Assembly: GCA_014650015.1 (NCBI GenBank)
Contig: BMUD01000023.1
Coordinates: forward strand, 1 to 64,000
Direction of reading: 5' to 3'
From: Streptomyces griseoloalbus
GTDB lineage: Bacteria > Actinomycetota > Actinomycetes > Streptomycetales > Streptomycetaceae
Length of the DNA stretch: 64,000 nt
The notes under the pieces are model-generated. The model saw nothing but the letters and a program-made list of their open reading frames with translations. It had not been told where the DNA came from and made no database searches. Each line of letters opens with the position of its first letter. Positions within the stretch are counted from its first letter, which is position 1. Below, piece after piece: positions 11,431 to 20,009 of this stretch. The position numbers and the translations under genes were made by a program.

Positions 11431-12099
11431 TCAGAGGGAGCCCGGGGTGATCAGGCCCGTCTCGTAGGCGCGGATCACCGCCTGAACCCGGTCCCTGAGA
11501 CCGAGCTTGCTCAGGACATTGCTCACGTGGGTCTTGACGGTGTGCTCACTGACGAACAGGGTCGTGGCGATCTCCGCGTTGGACAGGCCCCGGGCCAGCA
11601 GCCGCAGGGTCTCCACCTCGCGGGCGGTGAGCGCGTCCAGGCGCTGCGGGGTCGGGGCCTCGGCGGCCCGTTCCCGGCGGCGCCGCACGATGTCCGCGAC
11701 CAGCCGCCGGGTCACCGCCGGGGCGAGCAGCGAGTCACCGGCCGCGACGACGCGTACCGCGTGGACGAGGTCGTCGCGGCGGACGTCCTTCAGCAGGAAG
11801 CCGCTGGCGCCCGCGTACAGCGCCTCGTACACGTACTCGTCCAGGTCGAAGGTGGTCAGCATGACCACCTTGCACGCCGATTGCGCGCACACCCGACGGG
11901 CCGCGTCCAGGCCGTCCATCACCGGCATGCGGATGTCGAGCAGCAGCACGTCCGGGGCGTGCCGGCGGACCGCCGCGACGGCCTCCTCGCCGTCGCCCGC
12001 CTCGGCGACCACCTCGATGTCGTCCTGGGCGTCGAGGATCATGCCGAAACCGGCCCGGACCAGCTCCTGGTCGTCGGCGACGACCACCCGGATGCTCAC
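11431..12099 (-). CDS. NarL/LuxR-family response regulator
   Basis: 222-residue response regulator. The N-terminal receiver has acidic residues D9/D10, phosphoacceptor D55 in LLLDIRMP, and the conserved Lys in FLLKDV. The C-terminal LuxR-type helix-turn-helix reads LTAREVETLRLLARGLSNAE then VKTHVSNVLSKL. The GTG start at 12099 overlaps the stop of the kinase gene (GTGA), a standard kinase-regulator pair. It probably activates the downstream MMPL exporter. Confidence 0.94.
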   Translation of the reverse strand: MSIRVVVADDQELVRAGFGMILDAQDDIEVVAEAGDGEEAVAAVRRHAPDVLLLDIRMPVMDGLDAARRVCAQSACKVVMLTTFDLDEYVYEALYAGASGFLLKDVRRDDLVHAVRVVAAGDSLLAPAVTRRLVADIVRRRRERAAEAPTPQRLDALTAREVETLRLLARGLSNAEIATTLFVSEHTVKTHVSNVLSKLGLRDRVQAVIRAYETGLITPGSL

Positions 12100-13289
12100 C
12101 CGAGGGCCCCCTGCCGGTCGGCGGCCACGGGCAGGCGCACCACGACCCGGAAGCCGCCGTCCGGGCCGCTGCCGGTCTCGGCGCTGCCCCCGCAGGCGGC
12201 GGCCCGCTCCCGGATGCCGATCAGCCCGTGTCCGCCGACCGGCGCGGACGGGCCCCGTCCGTCGTCCGTCATCGTCAGGGTCACGTGGTCCTCCGCCCAG
12301 TCCAGCTCCACCACCGCGCGGGAGGCGCGGGCGTGCTTCACGGTGTTGGTGAGTGCTTCCTGGACCACACGATAGGCCGCGACCTCGGTGTCCGAGGGCA
12401 GTGGGCAGGGCTCACCGGTCGTGCGCAGTTCGGTGCGCAGCCCGGTGGACTCCTGCACCTGCCGGACGAGCCGTGGCAGGGCGGCCACGCTCGGCTGCGG
12501 CAGCCGCGCGACCTCGCCCTCCGGCCGTTCCTCCGTCAGCACGCCGAGGATCCGCCGCAGTTGGGCCATCGCCTCCCGGCCCGTCGTGGCGATGGTGTCG
12601 AAGGTGGCCTCCGCGCGCTCGGGATCCTTGCGGACCACCACCGGCCCGGCCTCCGCCTGCACCACCATCAGGCTCACCGCGTGCGCCAGGATGTCGTGCA
12701 TGTCCCGGGCGATCCGGGAGCGTTCCTCCGCCCTGGCCCGCGCCGTGTCCGCGGCACGCTCCCGCTCCAGCCGGCGGGCCCGGTCCTCCAGCTCGGTGGT
12801 GTAGGCGCGCTGGACCCGGGCGAGCATCCCGAGGGCGTAGGCGCAGACGAGGCCCATCAGATGGAAGGCGTACTCGAAGGGCTGCTTGTCGGCCTGGTGC
12901 CGCATGGTCACCACGACCCCGATCACCCAGCCCGTGAGCATCAGCCGGCGCTGCCAGGGCCGGGCCAGGGCGGCCATGGTGTACAGGACGACCATCCCGC
13001 CGTACATCACGTCCGGCGGGGGCGCGTGGTAGAGGGCCTGCGCCGGGGTGGCGGACGACACGGCCCACGCGGACGCGCACGGCGACCGCCGCCGCCAGAT
13101 CAGCGGTACGGCCGTGGCGGCGCCCAGCAGCCAGCCCTGCCACGTCAGCCGGTCGTCGCCCTCGTCGGGGAAGATCCACTGCAGGGACACGGCGAACAGC
13201 ACGAGCGCGGCGAGTGCCGTGTCGAGCGCGTACGGATTCGCCGTGCGCCAGCGGGTGACGACCGGCGTGAAGGCGGACCGGAGGGACAT
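12096..13289 (-). CDS. HisKA_3 sensor histidine kinase
   Basis: 397-residue membrane histidine kinase of the NarL-partner class. About five hydrophobic segments fill residues 20-155 with little extracytoplasmic loop, suggesting sensing within or at the membrane. The dimerisation/phosphoacceptor motif RDMHDILAHAVSLM puts the autophosphorylated His at about H198. The ATP-binding domain has the N-box NTVKHARAS and G-box GHGLIGIRERA. A GGAG at good spacing supports the ATG at 13289. It heads the kinase-regulator-MMPL operon, an arrangement common where the exporter relieves membrane stress or antibiotic exposure. Confidence 0.93.
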   Translation of the reverse strand: MSLRSAFTPVVTRWRTANPYALDTALAALVLFAVSLQWIFPDEGDDRLTWQGWLLGAATAVPLIWRRRSPCASAWAVSSATPAQALYHAPPPDVMYGGMVVLYTMAALARPWQRRLMLTGWVIGVVVTMRHQADKQPFEYAFHLMGLVCAYALGMLARVQRAYTTELEDRARRLERERAADTARARAEERSRIARDMHDILAHAVSLMVVQAEAGPVVVRKDPERAEATFDTIATTGREAMAQLRRILGVLTEERPEGEVARLPQPSVAALPRLVRQVQESTGLRTELRTTGEPCPLPSDTEVAAYRVVQEALTNTVKHARASRAVVELDWAEDHVTLTMTDDGRGPSAPVGGHGLIGIRERAAACGGSAETGSGPDGGFRVVVRLPVAADRQGALG

Positions 13290-13384
13290 GAGCGGCTCCT
13301 CGGGGCGGGGGCCGTTCCAGTATCACGAGGGCGGGGGAGCCCGGTCCTCACCGGTGAGAGGGATTTCGCGGTCGGGCGGCCGGC

Positions 13385-13600
13385 CCAGAACCGGGAGATG
13401 CCGCGGGCCGCGGGCCGCAGTGCCGGGATCAGGACGGGACCCGCGCGTCGGCCTGGCGGACGACGACCGACACGGCGGCGCTCACCGCGCCGTCCGGCCC
13501 TCGCACCGGGGCGGCCACCGACAGCGCGTCCGAGGTGATCCGGCGGTCGCCCACCGCGACGCCCGAGCGCCGCACCTCGGCCGGCGTCCGCCGCGACAGG
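13385..13600 (-). pseudogene. Decayed C-terminus of an IclR-family regulator
   Basis: Reading leftward, one frame gives TPAEVRRSGVAVGDRRITSD then ALSVAAPVRGPDGAVSAAVS, which is the effector-domain end of IclR regulators, before a TGA at 13429. The match continues in the next frame as VLIPALRPAARGISRFWAG, the usual IclR C-terminal helix. One frameshift near 13432-13445 therefore separates the halves. Everything before about residue 170 of a normal 250-residue regulator is gone; the remnant abuts the promoter of the GH4 gene. Several IclR proteins regulate adjacent sugar genes, so it may once have controlled the GH4 gene. Confidence 0.75.
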
Positions 13601-13696
13601 GAGGCAGGGTGCTCGGGGCGCGGTCGCGCGGCCCACCGTAACGCCCGCGCCGCGAGTAGGGTCGTGCACGTTCGTCGTGGTGGGAAGGGTGCGGTT

Positions 13697-15034
13697 GTGA
13701 GGCTGACGATTCTGGGCGGCGGAGGATTCCGCGTGCCGCTGGTCCACGGGGCGCTGCTCGCCGACCACGCCGAGGGACGGGTGACCCGGGTCGTCCTGCA
13801 CGACGTGGACGCCGGCCGGCTGCGCGCGATCACCCGCGTCCTCGCCGAGCAGGCCGACGGCGTGCCCGACGCCCCCGAGGTGACCGCCACCACCGACCTC
13901 GACGAGGCGCTGCGCGGCGCCGACTTCGTCTTCTCCGCGATCCGCGTCGGCGGCCTGGAAGGCAGGGCGAACGACGAACGGGTCGCCCTCGCCGAGGGCG
14001 TGCTGGGCCAGGAGACGGTCGGCGCGGGCGGCATCGCCTACGGTCTGCGCACCGTCCCCGTCGCCGTCGACATCGCCCGCCGGGTGGCCCGACTCGCCCC
14101 CCACGCCTGGGTCATCAACTTCACCAACCCCGCCGGCCTGGTCACCGAGGCCATGTCCCGCCACCTCGGCGACCGCGTCATCGGCATCTGCGACTCACCG
14201 GTCGGCCTGGGCCGCCGTATCGCCCGGGTGCTCGGCGCGCGCCCGCGGGAGGCGTGGATCGACTACGTCGGCCTCAACCACCTCGGCTGGGTGCGCGGTC
14301 TGCGGGTCGATGGCCGCGACGAGCTCCCGCGCCTGCTCGACGACCCCGCGCTGCTCGGCTCCTTCGAGGAGGGCCGGCTCTTCGGCGCCGACTGGCTCCG
14401 GTCGCTGGGCGCGATCCCCAACGAGTACCTGCACTACTACTACTTCAACCGCGAGGCGGTGGGCGCCTACCAGCGGGCGGAGCGGACGAGGGGCGCCTTC
14501 CTGCACGACCAGCAGGCCCGGTTCTACGCCGGGGCGAGCGACCCCGGCGCCGCCGCCCTGGACCTGTGGGAGCGCACCCGTGCCGAGCGCGAGGCCACCT
14601 ACATGGCCGAGAACCGGGAAGCGGCGGGCGCGGGGGAACGTGAGGCCGACGATCTGTCCGGCGGCTACGAGAAGGTGGCCCTCGCCCTGATGCGGGCCAT
14701 CGCCCGCGACGAACGCACCACCCTGATCCTCAACGTCCGCAACCGCGGCACGCTTTCCCCGCTGGACGGGGACGCCGTGATCGAGGTGCCCTGCCTCGTG
14801 GACGCCAACGGCGCGCACCCCGTGTCCGTGGACCCGCTGCCCGATCACGCCACCGGTCTGGTCTGCGCCGTCAAGGCCGTCGAGCGCGAGGTGCTGGCCG
14901 CCGCCCACTCGGGCTCCCGTGCGACAGCCGTCAAGGCGTTCGCCCTGCATCCGTTGGTGGACTCCGTGAACGTGGCCCGGCGTCTCGTCGACGGCTACAC
15001 CGCCGTCCACCCCGGCCTCGCCTACCTCGGATAG
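13697..15034 (+). CDS. GH4 family 6-phospho-beta-glucosidase-like
   Basis: 445-residue glycoside hydrolase family 4 protein, an NAD- and Mn-dependent enzyme acting by redox-elimination. The Rossmann motif LTILGGGGFRVP is at the N terminus. Family landmarks are NFTNPAGLVTEA, ICDSPVGL (metal-ligand Cys) and NHLGWVRGL. The GTG start at 13697 follows GGGAAGGG at 8 nt. Family members act on phosphorylated beta-glucosides (CelF/BglT type). Streptomyces mainly imports sugars unphosphorylated, so the true substrate is uncertain. There is no PTS gene nearby. Confidence 0.88.
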   Translation: MRLTILGGGGFRVPLVHGALLADHAEGRVTRVVLHDVDAGRLRAITRVLAEQADGVPDAPEVTATTDLDEALRGADFVFSAIRVGGLEGRANDERVALAEGVLGQETVGAGGIAYGLRTVPVAVDIARRVARLAPHAWVINFTNPAGLVTEAMSRHLGDRVIGICDSPVGLGRRIARVLGARPREAWIDYVGLNHLGWVRGLRVDGRDELPRLLDDPALLGSFEEGRLFGADWLRSLGAIPNEYLHYYYFNREAVGAYQRAERTRGAFLHDQQARFYAGASDPGAAALDLWERTRAEREATYMAENREAAGAGEREADDLSGGYEKVALALMRAIARDERTTLILNVRNRGTLSPLDGDAVIEVPCLVDANGAHPVSVDPLPDHATGLVCAVKAVEREVLAAAHSGSRATAVKAFALHPLVDSVNVARRLVDGYTAVHPGLAYLG

Positions 15035-15204
15035 CCGGCCGGAACCGGCTTCGGGTCGGCCGGTCGCCCCCCGTGACAGCGGCCGACCGACCCGAGCTCC
15101 CCCCGTTCCCCCGTGCTTCCCCCCCCGGCGGCTTCCCCAAGTCGCCTTCACCGTTAAGAGCACGCAGCCGGGCCCCTGATACACCCCCGGCGGAGATTTC
15201 CCGG

Positions 15205-15211
15205 AAAAAAA
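15205..15211 (-). terminator. T-tract after the ATP-grasp gene
   Basis: Just past the TAG stop of the leftward ATP-grasp gene the transcript carries seven consecutive U, flanked by short GGAA/TTCC arms. Such a run is rare at this GC content. It could be a weak terminator between the converging GH4 and ATP-grasp genes. Confidence 0.35.
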
Positions 15212-15214
15212 TTC

Positions 15215-16348
15215 CTACGAGCGTGCTCCGGTCGCCGTCCTCGGCTCCACGGGCGCCGCAGGAGCCGGTACGGCACCCAGCGCGGGCGCGGCCGCGAGCA
15301 CATCGGCGCGCAGTTGCGGCGACGGCACGGGCAGCAGCGGACGCGGACCGGACACCACCGTGTAGTCCTGGCCCAGGAACGGCGGCGTCATCTCGCCGGG
15401 GTCCTCGCCGAGCGCCAGCCGCACGGCGGCCCACGGGGCGTTCACACCGCACAGCGACAGCTGGTGCAGCCCGCCCGCCGGCCGGGTGTTGACGTCCATC
15501 AGCATGGGCCGCTCGCCGAGCATCCGGAACTGGATGTTGGACAGGTGGTGCAGCCCGAAGCCCTCCGCGATCCGCCGGGCCGGCTCCAGCCACTGCTCGT
15601 GCAGGGTGAAGCCCCTGCGCCGGCCGTTCTTGGTGCGCCCCACCGCCAGCCGGATCCGGTTGTCGGGCCCGGTGAGGCAGTCCACCGACACCTCGGGCTG
15701 CTCAAGACGCGGCATCACCAGCCAGTCCACCGGCTCATCGGCCTGCCGTACGGCGTCCAGCACCAGGCCGAGCGGCACATGGGGGTTCGGGAAGCCGCTC
15801 AGCTGCGCGAGTGAGTACGGGGCGCGCGTGATCACGCGGAAGCCCACGCCGCCCGCTCCGGACGCGGGCTTGAAGCAGGCCCGGTGACCCCGCGCCTCCA
15901 ACGCCTCGACGGCCGCGAGGAGCCCGTCCGCGTCGCGCACCCGCCACCACGGCGGCACGGGCACCCCGATCGCCTGGACCGCCTCGTAGGCGATCACCTT
16001 GTCGTGGAACACGGCCACCGCCTCGGGAGGCGGCGCCAGCAGCGCCGTACCGACGGCCTCGAACTCGGCGCGGTGCGCGACGATCGCCGCCTGGTGCAGC
16101 CGGGGGACGAACACGTCGATGCCCCGCCGCTCGCACTGGGCGAGCGCGTACTCGACGTACGCCGCGGGGGACAGGCCCTCGGGTTCCAGCTCGGCGGTGT
16201 CGGCGGCGGCCAGCACGGGCGAGTCGGGGTCGCCGTGGGTGGCATGGATCTCGACGGCCCGGTCGCTGGGATTTCTCCGCAGCTGATCCATGAAGAACAC
16301 GTTCTCCGCGTACGTGCGGTTGAGCCAGACGCGTACGCGAGAGACCAT
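15215..16348 (-). CDS. ATP-grasp domain protein
   Basis: 377-residue ATP-grasp ligase-like protein of unknown substrate. The N-terminal 100 residues form a pre-ATP-grasp fold (VRVWLNRTYAENVFFMDQL). The ATP-grasp core follows, with the ATP-binding lysine in CFKPASGAGGVGFRVI and the Mg-binding end NIQFRMLGERPMLMDVNTR. The family resembles carbamoyl-phosphate synthase large-subunit and amino-acid ligase modules. The tail is Ala/Pro-rich. It is divergent from the metallophosphoesterase gene across 235 bp, suggesting co-regulation. The reaction cannot be inferred; peptide-bond or carboxylate-amine ligation is the family norm. Confidence 0.85.
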   Translation of the reverse strand: MVSRVRVWLNRTYAENVFFMDQLRRNPSDRAVEIHATHGDPDSPVLAAADTAELEPEGLSPAAYVEYALAQCERRGIDVFVPRLHQAAIVAHRAEFEAVGTALLAPPPEAVAVFHDKVIAYEAVQAIGVPVPPWWRVRDADGLLAAVEALEARGHRACFKPASGAGGVGFRVITRAPYSLAQLSGFPNPHVPLGLVLDAVRQADEPVDWLVMPRLEQPEVSVDCLTGPDNRIRLAVGRTKNGRRRGFTLHEQWLEPARRIAEGFGLHHLSNIQFRMLGERPMLMDVNTRPAGGLHQLSLCGVNAPWAAVRLALGEDPGEMTPPFLGQDYTVVSGPRPLLPVPSPQLRADVLAAAPALGAVPAPAAPVEPRTATGARS

Positions 16349-16583
16349 GCAGGCCGCCTTTCACGGTTCGCGGGCAGGGCTCAGCGGCCCGTTGCCCGGG
16401 CAGGACTTATGAGGGGTCGCCAAACCGCCCTGTGCGAAGGGCGTTTCATGGCGGTGGTGCGGCAGATCATACGGCTTCCGCGACAGCTCCTGATACCACG
16501 GGCATACGCCGGGTCGTGCTTGTCCCGGCGGCACGAATGTGATCTCGTGGTGCCGTTCGTGACGGCTGAAGGGACGACGGGTG
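16349..16583. promoter_or_regulatory. Divergent promoter region, ATP-grasp/phosphoesterase
   Basis: 235 bp between two diverging genes, presumably holding both promoters. A loose inverted pair CACGAA (from about 16532) and TTCGTG is visible near the phosphoesterase side. I see no convincing -35/-10 pair. Confidence 0.4.
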
Positions 16584-17441
16584 ATGTCGGGGACAGGCGG
16601 CGGCGGGCAGCTGTGGGCCATCAGCGACCTGCACATCGGTTACGCCGAGAACCGTGCCCTGGTCGAACAGATGCGGCCCGAGTCGGACGAGGACTGGCTG
16701 CTGGTGGCCGGTGACGTCGCGGAGACCGTGGAGGACATCCGCTGGGTCCTCAAGACCCTCGCCGGCCGGTTCGCCAAGGTCGTCTGGGTGCCGGGCAACC
16801 ACGAGCTGTGGACCCATCCGAGCGACGCGGTCACGTTGCGCGGCGTCGCCCGCTACGACCATCTCGTCGAACAGTGCCGCGAACTCGGGGTGATCACACC
16901 CGAGGACCCCTACCCGGTCTGGGAGGGGCCCGGCGGCCCGGTGGTCGTCGCACCGCTGTTCCTGCTGTACGACTACTCCTTCCTGCCGTCCGGCTGCGCC
17001 ACCAAGGACCAGGGACTGGAGTACGCGCACGGCACCGGTGTCGTCTGCACCGACGAGCATCTGCTGCACCCCGATCCGTACCCGAGCCGGGAGGCCTGGT
17101 GCCGGGCCCGGGTCGCCGAGACCGAACGCCGGCTCGCCGAGGTACCGGAGGGTCTGCCGCTCGTCCTCGTCAACCACTATCCGCTGCACCGCCATCCGAC
17201 GGACGTGCTGTGGTACCCCGAGTTCGCCATGTGGTGCGGCACCATGCTGACCGACGACTGGCACCGGAGATTCCCCGTCCACACCATGGTCTACGGCCAC
17301 CTGCACATCCCCAGGACCACGTGGCAGGACGGTGTCCGCTTCGAGGAGGTGTCGGTGGGCTATCCGCGCGAGTGGCGCAAGCGGGCACAACCGCCGGGGC
17401 GGCTGCGCCGGATCGTGCCGAGGGAGGACGAGGGCCGATGA
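16584..17441 (+). CDS. Calcineurin-like metallophosphoesterase
   Basis: 285-residue metallophosphoesterase with the complete di-metal signature: SDLHIG, GDVAE, GNHELW, VNHYPLH and GHLH, in that order. These bind two divalent metals and cleave phosphomono- or diesters. No signal peptide, so probably cytoplasmic. ATG at 16584, with an in-frame GTG immediately before it. Its stop overlaps the PPTase start (ATGA), so the two proteins are made together. One idea is a phosphodiesterase counteracting phosphopantetheinylation, but nothing in the sequence proves the substrate. Confidence 0.9.
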   Translation: MSGTGGGGQLWAISDLHIGYAENRALVEQMRPESDEDWLLVAGDVAETVEDIRWVLKTLAGRFAKVVWVPGNHELWTHPSDAVTLRGVARYDHLVEQCRELGVITPEDPYPVWEGPGGPVVVAPLFLLYDYSFLPSGCATKDQGLEYAHGTGVVCTDEHLLHPDPYPSREAWCRARVAETERRLAEVPEGLPLVLVNHYPLHRHPTDVLWYPEFAMWCGTMLTDDWHRRFPVHTMVYGHLHIPRTTWQDGVRFEEVSVGYPREWRKRAQPPGRLRRIVPREDEGR

Positions 17442-18115
17442 TCGAGGAACTGCTGCCGCAGACGGTGGTCGCCGTGGAGGCCTACGGCGACGAGGGCGTC
17501 GACGCTCCCCTGTATCCCGAGGAGGAGGCGCTGGTGGCGCGGGCCGTCCTCAAACGCCGCCGGGAGTTCACCGCCGTGCGCTCCTGCGCGCGCCGTGCCA
17601 TGGAGAAGCTCGGCGTGCCGGCGCAGCCCGTGCTGCCCGGTGAACGCGGTGCCCCCATCTGGCCGGAAGGGCTGGCCGGCAGCATGACCCACTGCCAGGG
17701 TTACTGCGCCGCGGCCCTGGTCCGCGCGGGTGACCTGGCGTCCCTCGGTATCGACGCCGAGATCCACGGGCCGCTGCCCGAGGGCGTGCTGTCCAGCGTG
17801 GCGCTGCCGGAGGAAGCGGCGCGGGTCGGACGGCTGACCGGGGAACTGCCCGCCGTGCACTGGGACCGGCTGCTGTTCAGCGCCAAGGAGGCCGTCTACA
17901 AGGCCTGGTTCCCGCTCACCGGGAAGTGGCTGGACTTCCTGGAGGCCGACATCTCCTTCTCCCTCGACCCCGGTGCGGACACCCACGGCGGCTTCCGCGC
18001 CACCCTCCTGGTCCCCGGACCCCGGGTGGGTGGCCGCGTCGTCGACCACTTCACCGGCCGCTGGACCACCGGGGGAAACCTGATCGCCACGGCGATCGCG
18101 GTCCCGCACATCTGA
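17438..18115 (+). CDS. Sfp-type 4'-phosphopantetheinyl transferase
   Basis: 225-residue phosphopantetheinyl transferase that moves the phosphopantetheine arm of CoA to a serine of carrier proteins of polyketide, peptide or fatty-acid synthases. The Mg-binding motif is LGIDAEIH and the second motif is FSAKEAVYKAWFPL, the classical KExxxK. The EntD/Sfp size class fits. Start by ATGA overlap with the metallophosphoesterase. No biosynthetic cluster is adjacent, so it probably serves carrier proteins genome-wide. Confidence 0.93.
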   Translation: MIEELLPQTVVAVEAYGDEGVDAPLYPEEEALVARAVLKRRREFTAVRSCARRAMEKLGVPAQPVLPGERGAPIWPEGLAGSMTHCQGYCAAALVRAGDLASLGIDAEIHGPLPEGVLSSVALPEEAARVGRLTGELPAVHWDRLLFSAKEAVYKAWFPLTGKWLDFLEADISFSLDPGADTHGGFRATLLVPGPRVGGRVVDHFTGRWTTGGNLIATAIAVPHI

Positions 18116-18123
18116 ACCGGGGG

Positions 18124-18163
18124 CGTCCCGTGGCAGCGGCTCTTGCCGCGCCGCCACGGGACG
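18124..18163. terminator. Terminator hairpin after PPTase
   Basis: CGTCCCGTGGC (18124-18134) pairs with GCCACGGGACG (18153-18163), 11 bp, with an inner GCGGC/GCCGC stem. It lies between the PPTase gene and the convergent small ORF and can work in both directions. Confidence 0.8.
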
Positions 18164-18171
18164 CCTGCCCG

Positions 18172-18408
18172 CTACGGCTCGGGGTGCCAGTCGCGCAGCA
18201 TGCGGAAGAACGCCTCCTCGTTGCCCGCCAGGCCCGCTCGGGCCAGCGCCGCTTCCGCCTCGGCGAGTACGGAGGGCGGGACGATCGCGTGCCTGGGCGC
18301 GTCCGGCGGGGCGGGCTGGGTGTCGAAGGTGGCGCGCACGGTGTACAGCAGTCGTAGATAGGCCTGGACGGCGGTGCGCTCGCGGTCGGTCAGTACGGCG
18401 GTGGGCAT
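18172..18408 (-). CDS. Small hypothetical protein
   Basis: 78-residue soluble protein with no motif I recognise. It starts MPTAVLTDRERTAVQAYLRL and ends EEAFFRMLRDWHPEP; it is predicted mostly helical with no membrane segment or cysteines. The ATG at 18408 was chosen because upstream in-frame residues are Arg/Asp-rich and non-coding in character. It sits alone between two terminator hairpins, so it has its own promoter. Codon use agrees with a real gene. Confidence 0.6.
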   Translation of the reverse strand: MPTAVLTDRERTAVQAYLRLLYTVRATFDTQPAPPDAPRHAIVPPSVLAEAEAALARAGLAGNEEAFFRMLRDWHPEP

Positions 18409-18495
18409 CGCTCGGCATCTCCCCGTGTCGTCGTCATGGGTCCTGCGCCCCCGCACTGGAGGGGGCGTACCTCCAGCTTGCCGTCCGCCACTGAC

Positions 18496-18520
18496 AACCG
18501 GGCCGCGACGCGGCCCGGTT
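18496..18520. terminator. Terminator after the ImmA/IrrE-type gene
   Basis: A perfect palindrome of 12-bp arms around one base (AACCGGGCCGCG-A-CGCGGCCCGGTT) starts about 40 bp beyond the stop of the leftward metalloprotein gene. Confidence 0.8.
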
Positions 18521-18559
18521 CGCCCGCGCGGAGGGGCTCGCGCGCCGGGGCGCGCCCGC

Positions 18560-19117
18560 TCAGCCCCGCGGACCCAGGTATCCCAGCGACGCCCCGATCC
18601 GGCCCGCGAGGTGGTCCCGCTGCACCGGTCCGCGCAACGACGAACCGGCGAGCCTCGTCCGGCACTTGCTGGCCAGCAGCAGGCCGAAGGCCTCGGCCTC
18701 CTTCTCCTCGGCGAGGTCGAACCGGGTGCGCGCGGCGACCCTCAGGACGGTCGCCCGCAAGGCGTCCTCGTCGGGGGCCTCGTCCAGGAGCCGCGTCGCG
18801 ACCTCGGCACCCTCGACGTGGTGACCGCGGTGGCCGGCCTTCATGTGCCACAGCTCATGGCCCAGGATCACCAACTGGTGGTCGGGCGCGGTGCGCTCCT
18901 CGATCACCACGAGGTCCTGGTCCGCCATGTCGAGCCACAGCCCGCTCGCGGTCCCCGGCGGGAAGACGGCCGTACGGAACCGCACGGGCCGCCCGCGGCG
19001 CCTGCTCATCCCCTCGCACAGGGCGGCGTACAGATCGGCGGGCCGTGCCGGGACGGGAAGCGTCAGCTCCGCGAGCAACTCGGCGCACAGGCGGCGCATT
19101 TCCCTACCGATGCCCAC
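18560..19117 (-). CDS. ImmA/IrrE-type metallopeptidase domain protein
   Basis: 185-residue protein with zinc-peptidase motif GHELWHM, preceded by a strand-rich region (DMADQDLVVIEERTAPDHQL), as in ImmA/IrrE (COG2856). Such proteins usually cleave or regulate a partner repressor carrying an HTH domain, and one is encoded directly upstream. The GTG at 19117 lies 13 bp after that gene's stop, behind GGGGAG. A downstream glutamate (EEKEAEAF) could be the third metal ligand. An antirepressor protease role is likely but inferred; a role as toxin in a toxin-antitoxin-like pair is an alternative. Confidence 0.8.
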   Translation of the reverse strand: MGIGREMRRLCAELLAELTLPVPARPADLYAALCEGMSRRRGRPVRFRTAVFPPGTASGLWLDMADQDLVVIEERTAPDHQLVILGHELWHMKAGHRGHHVEGAEVATRLLDEAPDEDALRATVLRVAARTRFDLAEEKEAEAFGLLLASKCRTRLAGSSLRGPVQRDHLAGRIGASLGYLGPRG

Positions 19118-19130
19118 AGTTCTCCCCAGG

Positions 19131-19787
19131 TCACGACTTGGGCCGCTGGACACTCTCCAGGAGCATGTCCAGCCACTCCGCGACCTTGTCGCGGTGCTGG
19201 TCGGTGGGCAGCTGCGCGGCCCGCCAGGCGATCCCGCGCACACCGTGGTCCTGCAGCAGCCGCTCCAACGGGTCGTCGGCCTCCGCAGCCGCCCGCCGCT
19301 CCCGGTCGGCGAGCTTCTGCAGCAGTTCCTGCTCGGTGTGCTGGAGCACGCTCGCGAGCGCCTCGGGGTCCTCGGCGGTCAGGAAACCGGCGTGTACCCG
19401 GAAGAACCGCTGGATGGCGTCGCAGTGCTCCATCGTGGGCCGCCGGTCGCCGTTGATCAGGGCACCGGCCTGCTGCCGGGACATGCCCGCGCCGTCGGCG
19501 ATCTCCTGCTGCGTGTACTTGCGGCCGTTGGGCTTCAGCCGGGTGCGGCGCAGCAGGTCCAGCCGCTGCACGAACCGGGCCTGCACATCGGGCTCCCCCG
19601 CGGACCGGCCGCTCAGCAGCGCCTTGACCACGGATTCCGGCACACCGGAGGCGACGGACAGCCGGCCGACGTCGAAGACCTCGGAGTGCGCCACGCCGAG
19701 CCGGTCGGCGAGTGCGGTGACGCGGGCGACGACGGCCGGCAGCGCGGTCGTCGGCGCGGTGCCCGGACCCTCGAAGCCACCCGTCAC
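19131..19787 (-). CDS. XRE-family HTH regulator
   Basis: 218-residue protein with a central XRE-type helix-turn-helix (YTQQEIADGAGMSRQQAGAL, about residues 90-130). N-terminal and C-terminal helical regions probably serve dimerisation. The GTG at 19787 is preceded by AGGAG at 8 nt. Longer upstream reading would cross the palindromes and is unlikely. It is first gene of a two-gene unit with the ImmA/IrrE-type protein, so it is the probable target of that protease. Two palindromes upstream are candidate autoregulatory sites. Confidence 0.85.
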   Translation of the reverse strand: MTGGFEGPGTAPTTALPAVVARVTALADRLGVAHSEVFDVGRLSVASGVPESVVKALLSGRSAGEPDVQARFVQRLDLLRRTRLKPNGRKYTQQEIADGAGMSRQQAGALINGDRRPTMEHCDAIQRFFRVHAGFLTAEDPEALASVLQHTEQELLQKLADRERRAAAEADDPLERLLQDHGVRGIAWRAAQLPTDQHRDKVAEWLDMLLESVQRPKS

Positions 19788-19831
19788 CGAAAGATCTCCT
19801 ACGTCTCTCACAGGCTTCTCACAAGCGATTG

Positions 19832-19846
19832 CCGTGAACTTCACGG
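19832..19846. promoter_or_regulatory. Palindrome upstream of XRE gene
   Basis: CCGTGAA-C-TTCACGG, a perfect 15-bp inverted repeat 44 bp before the XRE start; likely autoregulatory operator. Confidence 0.5.
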
Positions 19847-19881
19847 AGACTAGCCGTGGTTCGAACTCACATCCAGGTCTC

Positions 19882-19895
19882 GCCACAACTGTGGC
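19882..19895. promoter_or_regulatory. Second palindrome in the same intergenic region
   Basis: GCCACA-AC-TGTGGC, a perfect 6-2-6 inverted repeat centred 50 bp from the first palindrome and 115 bp before the divergent gene at 20010. A second regulator may bind here. Confidence 0.45.
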
Positions 19896-20009
19896 CAATT
19901 TCAGCCGTCAACCGACATGAAATGCCACGATAGTTGACACGCCTCACGTCCGGGCAGCAGGATCGGGGCGCCGCGTCAGGGCCGCACAGGCAAGAGGGGT
20001 GACCTCCCG

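Noticed and set aside
9655-12375. 906-codon plus-strand ORF across the MMPL and response regulator genes
   Set aside because: Composition artefact opposite recognised genes; no motif.
18172-19787. XRE/ImmA region considered as a defence or prophage remnant
   Set aside because: No integrase, phage gene, att repeat or compositional break was seen; a chromosomal regulatory pair is simpler.
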